From: Pseudomonadota bacterium
Lineage (GTDB): Bacteria; Pseudomonadota; Gammaproteobacteria; Burkholderiales; UBA9220
Length of the DNA stretch: 54,962 bases
Assembly (NCBI GenBank): GCA_021845865.1
Contig: JAJZVC010000017.1
Location: 1 to 54,962 of the forward strand
Direction: 5' to 3'
Shown here: in pieces, positions 9,431 to 18,502 of the stretch
Numbering within the stretch: the stretch's first letter is position 1
Layout: each line of letters opens with the position of its first letter
Translations under genes and position numbers: made by a program
Notes under the pieces: generated by a model
Seen by the model: the letters and a program-made list of their open reading frames with translations, nothing else
Told to the model about the DNA's origin: nothing
Database searches by the model: none

Positions 9431-9973
9431 ATGAGCCTGCCGCAGAATGTGACGCCTTTTCGCGACACCCGTCCCCGTCTCGGCGACGGCTGCTATATCC
9501 ACCCCTCCGCCCAGGTCATCGGCGACGTGGCGGTGGGACCGAACTCGTCCCTGTGGTGCCACGCCGTGGCGCGGGGAGACGTGAACTTCATTCGCATCGG
9601 CGCCGATAGCAATATCCAGGACAACTGCACCCTGCACGTTTCCCATCGCCGCGAATCGGACCCCGAGGGGGCGCCCCTGATCATCGGCGACCGGGTCACC
9701 GTGGGGCACAACGTCATCCTCCACGGCTGCACGGTCGAGGACGAATGCCTGATCGGCATGGGCTCCATCGTCATGGACAAGGCGGTGCTGGAAACCCGCG
9801 TGCTACTGGGGGCGGGCAGCTTGGTGACGGAGGGCAGCCGGTTGGAGAGCGGCCACCTGTACCTGGGGCGGCCGGCGAAGAAGGTGCGGGCGCTGACCGA
9901 ACAGGAGCTGGCCCACTTCGCCTACTCGGCCGCGCATTACGCGCGGCTGGCGCGGGAATACGCGGCGGGGTGA
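9431..9973 (+). CDS. Gamma carbonic anhydrase family protein
   Basis: This 180-aa protein is a left-handed beta-helix built from hexapeptide repeats, with the zinc histidines expected in HVSH, VGHNVILHGC and the neighbouring repeat, and GPNSSLWCHAVARGD near the front. It belongs to the YrdA/CaiE/PaaY branch of the gamma carbonic anhydrase family. Some members hydrate CO2 while others are inactive or act on CoA esters, so catalysis is not certain. The ATG at 9431 is chosen over an in-frame upstream ATG at 9371 because it starts the conserved domain and is preceded by TGGAG. Confidence 0.9.
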   Translation: MSLPQNVTPFRDTRPRLGDGCYIHPSAQVIGDVAVGPNSSLWCHAVARGDVNFIRIGADSNIQDNCTLHVSHRRESDPEGAPLIIGDRVTVGHNVILHGCTVEDECLIGMGSIVMDKAVLETRVLLGAGSLVTEGSRLESGHLYLGRPAKKVRALTEQELAHFAYSAAHYARLAREYAAG

Positions 9974-9974
9974 G

Positions 9975-9992
9975 GCCTGCGGAAATAGGCGC
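9975..9992. other. Short hairpin in a convergent gap
   Basis: GCCT and AGGC form a 4-bp stem around GCGGAAAT between the carbonic anhydrase stop and the stop of the minus-strand 78-aa gene. Its right part GAAATAGGCGC is identical to the right part of the hairpin at 2977-2996, which also lies in a convergent gap. It is probably a weak transcription end signal or a small dispersed repeat. Confidence 0.25.
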
Positions 9993-10228
9993 TAAGCCCA
10001 GCGGCGAATCTTGAGGAAATAGCGGCGTTCGGCCTCGCTGCCGAATTCGTGCACCTGCAGCGGCGTTCCCAGCTCCAGGCGGTCTTCCGTGTCGAGGAGC
10101 TCGAAGAAGGCGGTATTGTCCACCAGCAGGTAAAACTTTCCCGCCGTCTCGGCCAGGTAGAGGGTGCCGTCGGGGCATTCGCCGAGATAGCGGCGGCTGG
10201 GCCAGTCCGAGAGGGAATCCGGTCCCAA
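9992..10228 (-). CDS. Small conserved-looking hypothetical protein (78 aa)
   Basis: A 78-aa soluble protein without known motifs. It has a beta-rich middle (TLYLAETAGKFYLLVDN) and a charged C-terminus (EAERRYFLKIRRWA). The TTG start lies one base after the pyrC' stop codon and has GAGGG 6 bases upstream, so it is probably translated as the last gene of the pyr operon. I do not recognise the family and propose no function. Confidence 0.55.
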   Translation of the reverse strand: MGPDSLSDWPSRRYLGECPDGTLYLAETAGKFYLLVDNTAFFELLDTEDRLELGTPLQVHEFGSEAERRYFLKIRRWA

Positions 10229-10229
10229 C

Positions 10230-11504
10230 TCAGCCCTCGTAAACCACGTGGCCGTCCACCAGGGCGTAGCGCACCTTGCCCTTGACCTCCATGCCGTAGA
10301 AGGGGGTGTTGCGCCCCTGGCTCCGGAGGCTGCGGGCTTCCACCTTCCACCAGTGTTCGGGGTCGAAGACGCACACGTCGGCCACGTGGCCGGGAGAGAG
10401 GTGGCCGTTGGCCAGTCCCAGGATACGGGCCGGTTCGGTGGTGACCTTGGCCAGGGTCTCCGCCAGGGAGGCGCCGCTTTCCTCGCCCCACTTCAGGGCC
10501 AGGGGCAGCAGCAGTTCCAGGCCGGTGACGCCGGGCTCGGCTTCGCCGAAGGGCTGTATCTTGGCGTCGTCGTCCACGGGGGCGTGGTCGGAGCACACGG
10601 CGTCGATGGTGCCGTCCTTCACCCCGTCCCGCAGGGCCTCCCGGTCCCGCTGGCTGCGGAAGGGCGGGATGACGTGGCAGTTGGCGTCGAAATAGCCGAT
10701 GTCCATTTCCGACAGGTGCAGGTGGTGGGCGGCCACGTCGCAGGTGACGGGCAGGCCCTGGGCCTTGGCGGCCCGCACCAGCTCCACCCCTTCGCGGCTG
10801 GACAGGCGGCAGATATGCAGTTTGGCGCCGGCATCCCGGGCGAGGATGAAGAAGGTGGACAGGGCGATGGTTTCGGCGCTCACCGGGATGCCCGGCAGGC
10901 CGAGGCGGCTCGCCACCTCGCCGTCGTGGGCCACGCCGCCCTTGGCTAGGTAGGCGTCCTGGGGCCGCAGCCAGACGGTGAAGCCGAAGGTGGCGGCGTA
11001 CTGCATGGCCCGCAGCAGCACGTTGTGGTCCACCATGGCGGTGTCCGCCTGGGAGAAGGCGATACAGCCGGCATCCCGCAGTTCGGCCATTTCCGTCAGG
11101 CGTTCCCCGGCGAGCTGCTGGGTGAGGGCGCCGACGGGGTAGACCCTTGCCTGGTTGAGGGATTTTGCCCGGTGCTTGAGCATCTCCACCAGGCCCGGTT
11201 CGTCCAGGGGCGGGTCGGTGTCCGGCGGACAGGCCAGGCTGGTGATGCCGCCGGCGATGGCGGCGGCCATTTCCGACTCCAGGGTCGCCTTGTGCTCCAG
11301 GCCCGGCTCCCGCAGGCGGGCGGCCAAGTCCACCAGGCCGGGGCAGACCACCAGGCCCTTGGCGTCGATTTCCCTGTTGGCGTGAAAGCCGTCCGGCATC
11401 CTGCCCACGGCGACCACCTTGCCGGCGGCGATGTACAGGTCCTGCTGGGCGTCGAGGCCGTTGCGGGGATCGATGAGACGGCCATTCTTGATGTGGATTT
11501 TCAT
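10230..11504 (-). CDS. pyrC': Dihydroorotase-like PyrC' (probably catalytically inactive)
   Basis: This 424-aa amidohydrolase-fold protein is clearly of the dihydroorotase family (PGLVDL, SDHAPVDDD near the C-terminus). The metal motif of active enzymes, D-x-H-x-H-LREPG, reads VDLAARLREPG here, so both histidines are gone. In pseudomonads such a PyrC' does not hydrolyse but is a structural partner needed to assemble class A aspartate transcarbamoylase with PyrB. The pyrB gene is in the same operon but is separated from it by a restriction-modification pair; the start overlaps the endonuclease stop by 4 bases. Confidence 0.9.
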   Translation of the reverse strand: MKIHIKNGRLIDPRNGLDAQQDLYIAAGKVVAVGRMPDGFHANREIDAKGLVVCPGLVDLAARLREPGLEHKATLESEMAAAIAGGITSLACPPDTDPPLDEPGLVEMLKHRAKSLNQARVYPVGALTQQLAGERLTEMAELRDAGCIAFSQADTAMVDHNVLLRAMQYAATFGFTVWLRPQDAYLAKGGVAHDGEVASRLGLPGIPVSAETIALSTFFILARDAGAKLHICRLSSREGVELVRAAKAQGLPVTCDVAAHHLHLSEMDIGYFDANCHVIPPFRSQRDREALRDGVKDGTIDAVCSDHAPVDDDAKIQPFGEAEPGVTGLELLLPLALKWGEESGASLAETLAKVTTEPARILGLANGHLSPGHVADVCVFDPEHWWKVEARSLRSQGRNTPFYGMEVKGKVRYALVDGHVVYEG

Positions 11505-12112
11505 GCGTCGATTCCCACGATGACTAAGGGCACGGCGGGCACGCCCCGTCCTTGTCGTACAACGTTGTAAAGTTCCCCCTCGTAATAGGATACGCCCGAG
11601 CTCATTTGGGCCTGAAGGGATTTCATTGGCAGTATCTCGATGCCGACGTCGATTTGGTCGCCGACATAAAAGGCCAAATGCTTAACGAATAAATCATAGG
11701 CAACGAAAGAATATTTCCCGAACTGAACTTCCACGGCTACCCGGTCTTTAACGAAGTCGGTCTGGTTGTAACTGAAAATCGCGGCTTCGCCTGCTTCCTC
11801 AATTTCCCGCTTTTGTTCCTCGGGAGGCAAGGGAAGAGTTTTGCGGATTAGTCGAGCATCCTTGGTAACCCAATAGCTCACGCGGCTTTCGTGCCATTCC
11901 TTGCCGCCGAGTAGCCGCTTGAAGGTTTTGTTCATCTCCACAGGACTGTAAAGCAGTCGGCCCTTCATGCGTTTCTCTTTGGATTCCTTGGTCTTGCAGG
12001 CATCCCCATCCACGGCGGCCACAACTTCCTGGATTTCTTTCCAAAGCTGGGGCTTGTGCACGAGCAGGAACTCCAAGCCGTTGAGATGGGAGTAGGTTTC
12101 GATGATTTTCAT
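11501..12112 (-). CDS. BglII/BstYI-family type II restriction endonuclease
   Basis: This 203-aa protein matches the size and layout of the BglII/BstYI family. The segment TDFVKDRVAVEVQFG carries Asp, then Glu nine residues later, then Gln (D-x8-E-x-Q), the arrangement of the BglII catalytic triad in which Gln replaces the usual Lys. Family members cut AGATCT or RGATCY; the actual site here is unknown. GC content is visibly lower than in the pyr genes. The start overlaps the methylase stop by 4 bases and the stop overlaps the pyrC' start by 4 bases, so it is translationally coupled on both sides. Confidence 0.8.
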   Translation of the reverse strand: MKIIETYSHLNGLEFLLVHKPQLWKEIQEVVAAVDGDACKTKESKEKRMKGRLLYSPVEMNKTFKRLLGGKEWHESRVSYWVTKDARLIRKTLPLPPEEQKREIEEAGEAAIFSYNQTDFVKDRVAVEVQFGKYSFVAYDLFVKHLAFYVGDQIDVGIEILPMKSLQAQMSSGVSYYEGELYNVVRQGRGVPAVPLVIVGIDA

Positions 12113-13089
12113 GCCTTATAGTCCCGAGCACTTTGCAGCAGACGAAGCTGTTCTTTCGGCCCTTCTTGTTGCCATGGAGCGACGGCGAGGCGATTCCCGG
12201 TGGCTTGGGGATCGTATTTGGGCTGCCCCATCGGCCTTACCCGCAACGTGCCGTCCATGGCCTCGCCGATCCGCTGCCGGGCGATTTCGACATAGCGCGG
12301 CATGGTTTCAGCACCTGCGCCACGCCTACTGTTTCGGACGGCAGATACGATGGAGGTGCCTGTCCCCAAGAAAGGGTCTAGCACCCAGTCTCCTGGCTGC
12401 GTCATCGACAGAACAAGCCTTTCAATCAATTCCACTGGGAACTGGCAGGGATGCTCGGTTTTTTCGATATGGTTGCTTTTCACGTTAGGAATGTCCCACA
12501 CGTCGCCTGGGTTTTTTCCCAATGGGTTGCAGGAATACTCCCCGGCCTTGGGGCCCTTGAAGTGCTTCTTGCCGGGATATTTTTGAGGCACACGCACGGG
12601 GTCCAGATTGAACACGTAGTTTTTGCCGGGGCGAGTAAACCAAATGATGGTTTCATAGCGGCCGGAGAAACGGTTTTTGCAATGCAAGCCATGCTCGAAG
12701 TGCCACACGATACGGTTGCGCATCACTAAACCCAATTCCCGAAAGATAGGGTAGAGGACGGTGTCCAGCGGAACAATTACCCCATTGTCCACATGATTCC
12801 CAACCTGCCAGCAAATGCTTCCTCGTTCGGAAAGCACTCGCGCACATTCCTGAATAACCTTGGCTTGTTGAGCGACATACTCGTCCAAATCAAGCTTGTG
12901 CTCGTATTCCTTGCCGATGTTGTAGGGGGGCGAGGTAACAATGAGTTGGATTTCCTTGTCTGGTATCTCTTGAAGGAGGTCCAGGCAATTTCCTGGATAG
13001 ACCACGGCATTGGCGTCTGCGCCGAAATGATCCGCGATTCGCCGGTCCGTGGTTGCTGGCGGCAAGGCAGGGTTGATTTTCTGCTGCAT
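12109..13089 (-). CDS. Site-specific DNA methyltransferase, beta class (N4-C or N6-A)
   Basis: This 326-aa amino-methyltransferase has the catalytic motif TSPPYN (about 53) before the AdoMet motif DPFLGTGT (about 245), which is the beta-class order. The SPPY form is common in N4-cytosine methylases, consistent with the M.BglII type, but adenine methylation cannot be excluded. It protects against the endonuclease encoded directly downstream. It starts 3 bases after the pyrB stop codon, with no room for its own promoter. Composition is poorer in GC than in pyrB, so it was probably acquired by transfer. Confidence 0.88.
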   Translation of the reverse strand: MQQKINPALPPATTDRRIADHFGADANAVVYPGNCLDLLQEIPDKEIQLIVTSPPYNIGKEYEHKLDLDEYVAQQAKVIQECARVLSERGSICWQVGNHVDNGVIVPLDTVLYPIFRELGLVMRNRIVWHFEHGLHCKNRFSGRYETIIWFTRPGKNYVFNLDPVRVPQKYPGKKHFKGPKAGEYSCNPLGKNPGDVWDIPNVKSNHIEKTEHPCQFPVELIERLVLSMTQPGDWVLDPFLGTGTSIVSAVRNSRRGAGAETMPRYVEIARQRIGEAMDGTLRVRPMGQPKYDPQATGNRLAVAPWQQEGPKEQLRLLQSARDYKA

Positions 13090-13092
13090 GGC

Positions 13093-14046
13093 TTAATTTC
13101 CTGCCAATATGCTCATTACCGCCATGCGCACCGCGATGCCGAAGGTGACCTGGGGCAGGATCACCGACTGGCGGCCGTCGGCCACCCCGGAGTCGATTTC
13201 GATGCCCCGGTTCATGGGGCCGGGGTGCATGACGATGGCGTCGGGTCTGGCGTGGGCCAGCTTGTCGGCGGTGAGGCCGTAGTACTTGAAGAACTCCCCG
13301 GCGGAAGGCAGGAGGGCGCCGCGCATGCGCTCGTTCTGCAGGCGCAGCATCATCACCACGTCCACGTCCTTCAGGCCCTGGGCCATGTCGTGATAGACGT
13401 GGACGCCCATCTGTTCCACGTTGGTGGGGAGTAGGGTCTTGGGGGCGATGACGCGGATTTCCGGCACCCCCAGCACGTTGAGGGCGTGAATCTCGGACCG
13501 CGCCACCCGGGAGTGGAGGATGTCGCCGACGATGGCCACCCGCAGGCGGGTGAAATCCTCCTTGTAGCGGCGGATGGTGAACACGTCCAAGAGGCCCTGG
13601 GTGGGATGGGCGTGGCGGCCGTCGCCGGCGTTGACCACGTGGATGTGGGGCGCCACGTGCTTGGCGATGAGGTGGGCGGCGCCGCTCTGGGCATGGCGCA
13701 CCACGAACATGTCGGCCTGCATGGCGGAGAGGTTGTCCACCGTGTCCAGCAGGGTTTCGCCCTTGCTGGTGGAGGACGAGCCGATGTTGAGGTTGATGAC
13801 GTCGGCGGACAGGCGCTTGGCGGCGATCTCGAAGGTGGTCCGGGTGCGGGTGCTGTTCTCGAAGAACAGGTTGAAAATCGCCTTGCCCCGCAGCAGGGGG
13901 ACTTTCTTCACCTCCCGCTCCGCCACGGTGACGAAGGATTCGGCGGTGTTGAGGATGTGGGTCAGGATGTCCCGCGGCAGCCCCTCGATGGAGAGCAGGT
14001 GGTGCAGTTCGCCGTTGGCGTTGAGTTGGGGATTGTACTTCTTCAT
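13093..14046 (-). CDS. pyrB: Aspartate carbamoyltransferase catalytic chain
   Basis: This 317-aa enzyme catalyses the condensation of carbamoyl phosphate and aspartate, the committed step of pyrimidine synthesis. The carbamoyl phosphate motif [13 protein letters not shown] and the [12 protein letters not shown] motif are intact, as is the late [10 protein letters not shown] segment. It lies 4 bases after pyrR. In this lineage PyrB normally works with the inactive dihydroorotase PyrC', here encoded two genes further on. Confidence 0.95.
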   Translation of the reverse strand: MKKYNPQLNANGELHHLLSIEGLPRDILTHILNTAESFVTVAEREVKKVPLLRGKAIFNLFFENSTRTRTTFEIAAKRLSADVINLNIGSSSTSKGETLLDTVDNLSAMQADMFVVRHAQSGAAHLIAKHVAPHIHVVNAGDGRHAHPTQGLLDVFTIRRYKEDFTRLRVAIVGDILHSRVARSEIHALNVLGVPEIRVIAPKTLLPTNVEQMGVHVYHDMAQGLKDVDVVMMLRLQNERMRGALLPSAGEFFKYYGLTADKLAHARPDAIVMHPGPMNRGIEIDSGVADGRQSVILPQVTFGIAVRMAVMSILAGN

Positions 14047-14050
14047 GGCG

Positions 14051-14554
14051 TCATTCCGTGGCGATGCCGTGGAGGCTCAGGTACAGCCTGCCGGAGCCGG
14101 TTTGGTTGAGCTGGATGTTCTGGCTGTCGGGCAGGGGCAGGGTGGCCCCCACCACCTGGGCGGCGATGGGCAGCTCCCGCCCGCCCCGGTCCACCAGGGC
14201 TGCCAGCAGGATGCTCGCCGGGCGGCCGTAGTCGAACAGTTCGTTCATGGCGGCCCGCACCGTGCGGCCGGTGTAGAGCACGTCGTCCACCAGGATGATG
14301 TCACGCCCGTCCACCTCGAAGGGGATATGGGACGGCTCCACCTCCGGGTGCAGGCCGATCTGGCTGAAGTCGTCCCGGTAGAAGGAAATGTCCAGGGTGC
14401 CCAGGGGGGGCGTTACGCCTAGGGTTTGATGCAGGCGCTCGGCGAGCCAGGCGCCGCCGGTACGGATGCCCACCAGGGCGGTTTCCGGCCCCACGTGGGG
14501 CTTGAGCTGTTCGGCCAGGGAGGCCAGCAGTTGTTCGGCGTCAGGCAGTTCCAT
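14051..14554 (-). CDS. pyrR: Bifunctional PyrR: pyr regulator / uracil phosphoribosyltransferase
   Basis: A 167-aa phosphoribosyltransferase with the PRPP-binding loop [14 protein letters not shown] (about 90-103), typical of PyrR. Gram-positive PyrR binds pyr mRNA; in proteobacteria the regulatory role is less clear and the enzyme may mainly salvage uracil. It overlaps ruvX by 14 bases and leads directly into pyrB. I saw no PyrR-type attenuator immediately in front of pyrB; the gap is only 4 bases. Confidence 0.9.
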   Translation of the reverse strand: MELPDAEQLLASLAEQLKPHVGPETALVGIRTGGAWLAERLHQTLGVTPPLGTLDISFYRDDFSQIGLHPEVEPSHIPFEVDGRDIILVDDVLYTGRTVRAAMNELFDYGRPASILLAALVDRGGRELPIAAQVVGATLPLPDSQNIQLNQTGSGRLYLSLHGIATE

Positions 14555-14972
14555 GGGGCAGTCCGTCCAAATAGGTTTGCAGTATGCGTTGCGCCGCTAC
14601 CTGATCCAGCACCGGCTTTTGCTTTCTTCCCCGCAGGCCCGCCTGGTTCAGGTGTTCGGCGGCGTCGGCGGAAGACAGGCGCTCGTCCACCAGGGCCGTC
14701 TTGAGGCCGAAGCGGCCTTCCAGCCGGCGGGCGAAGCGGCGGCAGCGCTCGCTCATTTCGTGTTCCGTGCCGTCCAGGTGGGCGGGCAGTCCCACCACCA
14801 GCAGCACCGGCTGCCACTCGCCGATGAGACGGGCGACGGCGCCGAATTTTACCTCGTTGCTTTCCCCCTGGATGGTTTCCAGGGGGTGGGCGATGCGGAT
14901 GTCCGTGTTGCCCACCGCGACGCCGATGCGTTTTTCTCCGTAATCGAAGCCCAGGATGGTGCCGCGGATCAC
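14541..14972 (-). CDS. ruvX: Holliday junction resolvase-like RuvX (YqgF)
   Basis: A 143-aa RNase H-fold protein with the starting strand LGFDYGEKRIGVAVGN carrying the first catalytic Asp, VVGLPAHLDGTEHEMS in the middle, and the ERLSSADAAEHLNQAG motif with the second acidic residue. It is implicated in pre-16S rRNA end processing and possibly junction resolution. I prefer the GTG at 14972 because it gives the family length; an in-frame ATG at 15044 would add 24 residues encoded mostly by the repeat at 14999-15034. Neither start has a strong Shine-Dalgarno sequence. Confidence 0.85.
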   Translation of the reverse strand: MIRGTILGFDYGEKRIGVAVGNTDIRIAHPLETIQGESNEVKFGAVARLIGEWQPVLLVVGLPAHLDGTEHEMSERCRRFARRLEGRFGLKTALVDERLSSADAAEHLNQAGLRGRKQKPVLDQVAAQRILQTYLDGLPHGTA

Positions 14973-14998
14973 CGTGGGATCGTTCGGCGAGACGGCAC

Positions 14999-15034
14999 CC
15001 CTCTCTCCCTCCGGGAGAGCGCTAGGAGAGAGGG
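14999..15034. repeat. Dispersed palindromic repeat between algH and ruvX
   Basis: CCCTCTCTCC (14999-15008) and GGAGAGAGGG (15025-15034) are perfect 10-bp inverted arms around a CG-rich centre. The CCCTCTCTCC..GGGAGAG type belongs to the short interspersed repeats common in proteobacterial intergenic DNA. A similar element lies at 25502-25535. If the upstream ruvX start were used, this element would be translated. Confidence 0.6.
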
Positions 15035-15055
15035 AGACGGCCATGGCCGCGCGGC

Positions 15056-15616
15056 TCAGGCATGGCCCGCCACTTCGGAAAGACTGGCGAAATCCACGCC
15101 CAGCTTGGCCATGGCCGCCGCCAGGCGCTCCTCGTCCGGCAGGTCGAAAATCAATTCCGGCGAGGCCGGCACCGTCAGCCAGGCGTTTTGGGCCAGCTCC
15201 TGCTCCAGTTGCCCCGCCGACCAGCCGGCGTAGCCGAGGGAGACGAGGAACTTCTCCGGCCCGGCGCCTTCGCCCACGGCCAGGAGGATGTCCTTGGAGG
15301 TGGTGAGGCCGATGTCGTCCCGGATGGCGAGGGTGGATTGCCACTGTCCCACGGGCTGATGCAGCACGAAGCCCCGGTCCATCTGCACCGGGCCGCCGAA
15401 ATGGACCTGTTCCTGGGCGTGCTTCTGCACGTGGAGGGGGATTTCGATCTGCTCGAAGAGCCCCTCCAGGGTCATGTCGATGGAGCGGTTGAGGACGATG
15501 CCCAGGGCGCCGTTCTCGTTGTGTTCGCAAATGTAGGTGAGGGATTTGGCGAAATAGGGGTCCGCCATGGCGGGCATGGCGATCAGGAAATGATGGGTGA
15601 GATCGACGCTTTCCAT
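15056..15616 (-). CDS. algH: YqgE/AlgH family protein (UPF0301)
   Basis: A 186-aa protein with the family signature at the start ([20 protein letters not shown]), then [11 protein letters not shown] and [14 protein letters not shown]. The gene pair algH-ruvX is a very common neighbourhood in proteobacteria and supports the call. The biochemical function of the family is unknown; it was named for an effect on alginate in Pseudomonas. Confidence 0.92.
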   Translation of the reverse strand: MESVDLTHHFLIAMPAMADPYFAKSLTYICEHNENGALGIVLNRSIDMTLEGLFEQIEIPLHVQKHAQEQVHFGGPVQMDRGFVLHQPVGQWQSTLAIRDDIGLTTSKDILLAVGEGAGPEKFLVSLGYAGWSAGQLEQELAQNAWLTVPASPELIFDLPDEERLAAAMAKLGVDFASLSEVAGHA

Positions 15617-15668
15617 AAGTTCGCTAATTATGGCATAGGGCGAGGGGGGAAAAAACCGCGCCGGTGTT

Positions 15669-16559
15669 TTACTGGGACTGCAGCTGGTCCGACTTGGTGA
15701 ACATCCAGGTGCGGGTGATGCTGATCACGTCGTACTTGCTGCGGATGTCGGCGGAAAACGGGGCGTAGGGGGCGGCCAGGCGGACGATGCGCAGGGCGGC
15801 TTCGTCCAGTTCCTTGTGGCCGGAGGAGCGGTTGAGCTCGATGTCGCGCACGCTGCCGTCGGCGTTGATTTCCACCGTCAGCCGCAGGCTGCCGTAGAGC
15901 TTCTGGCGCTTGGCCTCCTCGGGGTAGTTGAGGTTGCCCACCTTCTCCACCTTCATGCGCCAGTCCTCCAGGTAGCGGGCGAGGACGTATTCCTGGGCGC
16001 TGGCGCCGACGAAGGCCTTGCGCGGCCGCTTGTTGTAGGCGTCCATGTCCTTGTCGATCTGGGCCTGCAGGCGGGCGGCGTCGAAGCTGCTCTGGAGCAG
16101 GTCGGCGGCGTTCACCCGGGGGGAGGGAGAGCTCTTGCGGCTGGAGCGGGCTGTTTCCACCTTGTTGGCGGAACGGATGTCGCTCGCCAAGCGGCGGGCC
16201 TGTTCTTCCAGTTCCTGCACCCGCTGCTGCTTGCGGGTCACTGCGGCGTCGCTCTTGCTGTCGTCCAGCACCGGCAGGGGGCTCTTGGCGTGGCGTTCCG
16301 CGTCCACCGTGCCGCCGCCCTCCAGGTTGGCCTGGGCGTAGGTGTCGGAATGGCTGGGGCGGGTGGCGGATTTCTTGTTCACCAGCACGACGTCGATGGA
16401 ATGGGCGTCGGAGGGGGTGAATTTCGGCGCCGGCAGGCTGAAGCCGACACCGAACACCAGGAGCAGATGGAGGAAGAACGACGCGACCAGCATCATTTCG
16501 AAACGCTTGGCCGGGTCGAGGCGGGAGAAGAAATCGCCGCGCGGCGGGGTCACAGTCAT
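15669..16559 (-). CDS. TonB-family energy transducer protein
   Basis: A 296-aa protein with one N-terminal membrane anchor ([19 protein letters not shown], about 22-40), a long hydrophilic Lys/Arg/Ala-rich periplasmic region including a coiled coil ([17 protein letters not shown]), and a C-terminal TonB domain (about 200-290) with [20 protein letters not shown] and the usual DGSVRDIEL strand. Such proteins couple the proton motive force to outer-membrane receptors or to envelope maintenance. No exbB/exbD is nearby. It is flanked by rnb and algH in a continuous minus-strand run. Confidence 0.85.
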   Translation of the reverse strand: MTVTPPRGDFFSRLDPAKRFEMMLVASFFLHLLLVFGVGFSLPAPKFTPSDAHSIDVVLVNKKSATRPSHSDTYAQANLEGGGTVDAERHAKSPLPVLDDSKSDAAVTRKQQRVQELEEQARRLASDIRSANKVETARSSRKSSPSPRVNAADLLQSSFDAARLQAQIDKDMDAYNKRPRKAFVGASAQEYVLARYLEDWRMKVEKVGNLNYPEEAKRQKLYGSLRLTVEINADGSVRDIELNRSSGHKELDEAALRIVRLAAPYAPFSADIRSKYDVISITRTWMFTKSDQLQSQ

Positions 16560-16576
16560 GCCCGGGATTTTACGGC

Positions 16577-18460
16577 TTATTCTTCTTCGCTGTCATCCGT
16601 CTCCTCGGGGGTGGCTTCCCCGAGCGTTTCGCGGAATTTGCCCGCCAGTTCCAGGTCCAGCAGGTCCACCCCGGCCACGTCCAGCTTCACCCGGGTGCCG
16701 GGCGGCGTGTCGGGCAGGTCGTGGAGGCGGGTGACCAGGGGCAGGGCGGCCAGGCGGACCAGGTTTTCCTTCAGCACCGTGCCTTCGGCCTGGGCCACGC
16801 CCTCCTGCTGCAGCCACTTCAGGCTCCAGTAGCGCTCCATGGTGCGCTGAAAGTCGTTGTAGGCGGCGTAGGTAACCTCGAAGTCGCGCATGGCGGCGAA
16901 CAGCTCGGCGCTGCGGGGGCCGTGGGGCGGCTCCTCGCCCCGCAGGAAGGCGATGAGCTGGCGCTGGTTCACCAGGTCCACGTAGCGCCGCAGGGGGGAG
17001 CTGGACCACATGTAGAGCTCCACGCCCATGCCCCGGTGGGGGGCGGGGGCGGTGGTGGTGCGCACCTTGCCCACGTCCTGGGCGCGGAACAGGGCGGTGA
17101 CGCCATTGTCCGCCAGGAGCTTGGCCCAGGTGGAGTTGACGCAGATCATCAGCTCCGACACCAGCTTGTCGATGGGGGTGCCCCGCTTGCGCTGGGTGAT
17201 GGTGACCCGCTCGCCGGCGACGATGAAGTTGAAGTCATTGTGGAACACCTTGCCGGCGTCGGGGCGGCCCCGCCGTTCCTCCAGCTTGTCGGCGAAGTCC
17301 CACAGCAGCAGCAGGTCGTCCCGGAAGGGGAAGTCGGGGACGCCGTTCTTCAGGGTGTCCTCGTTGAACAGGGGTTCCAGGGTGTCGTGGCGCAGGTTGG
17401 CGGCGATGGGCACCCGTTCGGCGCGGCTGAAAGCGGACACGACGTCGAAGCTGTCCGGCGTCACCTCCAGGTAGAGGGACAGGGCGGGGCAGCGGCGGCC
17501 CTCCGCCAGGGTAAAGCGCTCGACGAAGCTGTCCGGCAGCATGGTGATCTTGTCCCCGGGCATGTACACCGTGGACAGGCGCGCCCGGGCCACCGCCTCG
17601 AGGGGGGACTGGGGCAGGATGCCGAGGCCGGGGGCGGCGATATGGATGCCGATGCGCAGGTTGCCGTTATCCAGGCGCTTGACCGAGAAGGCGTCGTCGA
17701 TCTCGGTGGTGGCGGCGTCGTCGATGCTGAAGGCGGGGGTGTCGCCCTCGGGCAGTTCGCCGGGCTCGGCGTGGGGAAACTCCCCCTCGAAGCGGTGGCC
17801 CCGGGGAAAGTGCTCCATCAGGAAACGGGTGAAATGGTAGTCCTTGGGCGAATCCAAAGCGCCGCAGCGCTGCAGCAGGCGCTGGGGGCTGAGCCCCGTT
17901 TCCTGGCAGGCCTGCTCCAGGGCCTTGTACTCGATGCTGTTCTTGTCCGGGCGGAACAACAGGCCGTGGACCAGGGGGGAGAATTCGGCGGGCAGTTCGA
18001 AGCGGCCCAGCTTCGCGGCGTATTCGGCTTTCTTCAGTTCCTGCTGGCGCTTCTTTTCCTGCCCCGCCAGGGCGGCCTTGAGATTTTCCTCCGGCGCGGC
18101 CTTGTAGCGGCCCTTGGCCTTCTTGTAGAAGTACATCGGGTTGCCGTGGCACTTCAGGGCCACGGCGGCGCTTTCCACGGCAGAGGGAGCGTGGCCGTAG
18201 TAATCCGCCGCCAGGTCCTGAAAGCCGAATTCCGCCTCGCCGCAGCATTCCCAGAGGAAGTCGGTGTCGATGTCGGCGGCGAGCTGCTCCGCCTCCTCGA
18301 TGAAGCCCGCCGCCGCCGGGGCGGCGAATTTCAGCAGCACGTTGCTGCTTTTTATCTTGGCGCGCTTGCCGTGGGGCGTTTCCACCTGGAGGGAGGTGTC
18401 GTTGTCGGCGAGAACGGTGGCGGCCTTGAGGGCGCCGTCCTCTTCGTAGAAAACGTTCAT
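16577..18460 (-). CDS. RNB-domain ribonuclease (RNase II/R family)
   Basis: A 627-aa exoribonuclease-like protein. The RNB catalytic domain begins about residue 230 with SIDDAATTEIDDAFSV, which contains the Asp cluster for magnesium. Further conserved blocks are LPQSPLEAVARARLSTVYMP and SSPLRRYVDLVNQRQL (catalytic Arg area). The N-terminal part is a divergent cold-shock-like region and the C-terminus is short and acidic, so a full S1 domain is not evident. This is shorter than E. coli RNase R and fits the RNase II-like branch common in betaproteobacteria. Confidence 0.88.
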   Translation of the reverse strand: MNVFYEEDGALKAATVLADNDTSLQVETPHGKRAKIKSSNVLLKFAAPAAAGFIEEAEQLAADIDTDFLWECCGEAEFGFQDLAADYYGHAPSAVESAAVALKCHGNPMYFYKKAKGRYKAAPEENLKAALAGQEKKRQQELKKAEYAAKLGRFELPAEFSPLVHGLLFRPDKNSIEYKALEQACQETGLSPQRLLQRCGALDSPKDYHFTRFLMEHFPRGHRFEGEFPHAEPGELPEGDTPAFSIDDAATTEIDDAFSVKRLDNGNLRIGIHIAAPGLGILPQSPLEAVARARLSTVYMPGDKITMLPDSFVERFTLAEGRRCPALSLYLEVTPDSFDVVSAFSRAERVPIAANLRHDTLEPLFNEDTLKNGVPDFPFRDDLLLLWDFADKLEERRGRPDAGKVFHNDFNFIVAGERVTITQRKRGTPIDKLVSELMICVNSTWAKLLADNGVTALFRAQDVGKVRTTTAPAPHRGMGVELYMWSSSPLRRYVDLVNQRQLIAFLRGEEPPHGPRSAELFAAMRDFEVTYAAYNDFQRTMERYWSLKWLQQEGVAQAEGTVLKENLVRLAALPLVTRLHDLPDTPPGTRVKLDVAGVDLLDLELAGKFRETLGEATPEETDDSEEE

Positions 18461-18502
18461 CGGGGATATGTTGCAGGGCGGTAAGGAGGGGCGGATTTTA
18501 CC

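Noticed and set aside
16721..18484. 587-codon plus-strand frame opposite the RNB gene
   Set aside because: Antisense shadow with low-complexity Gly/Val/Gln content; the RNB protein is recognised by its catalytic motif.
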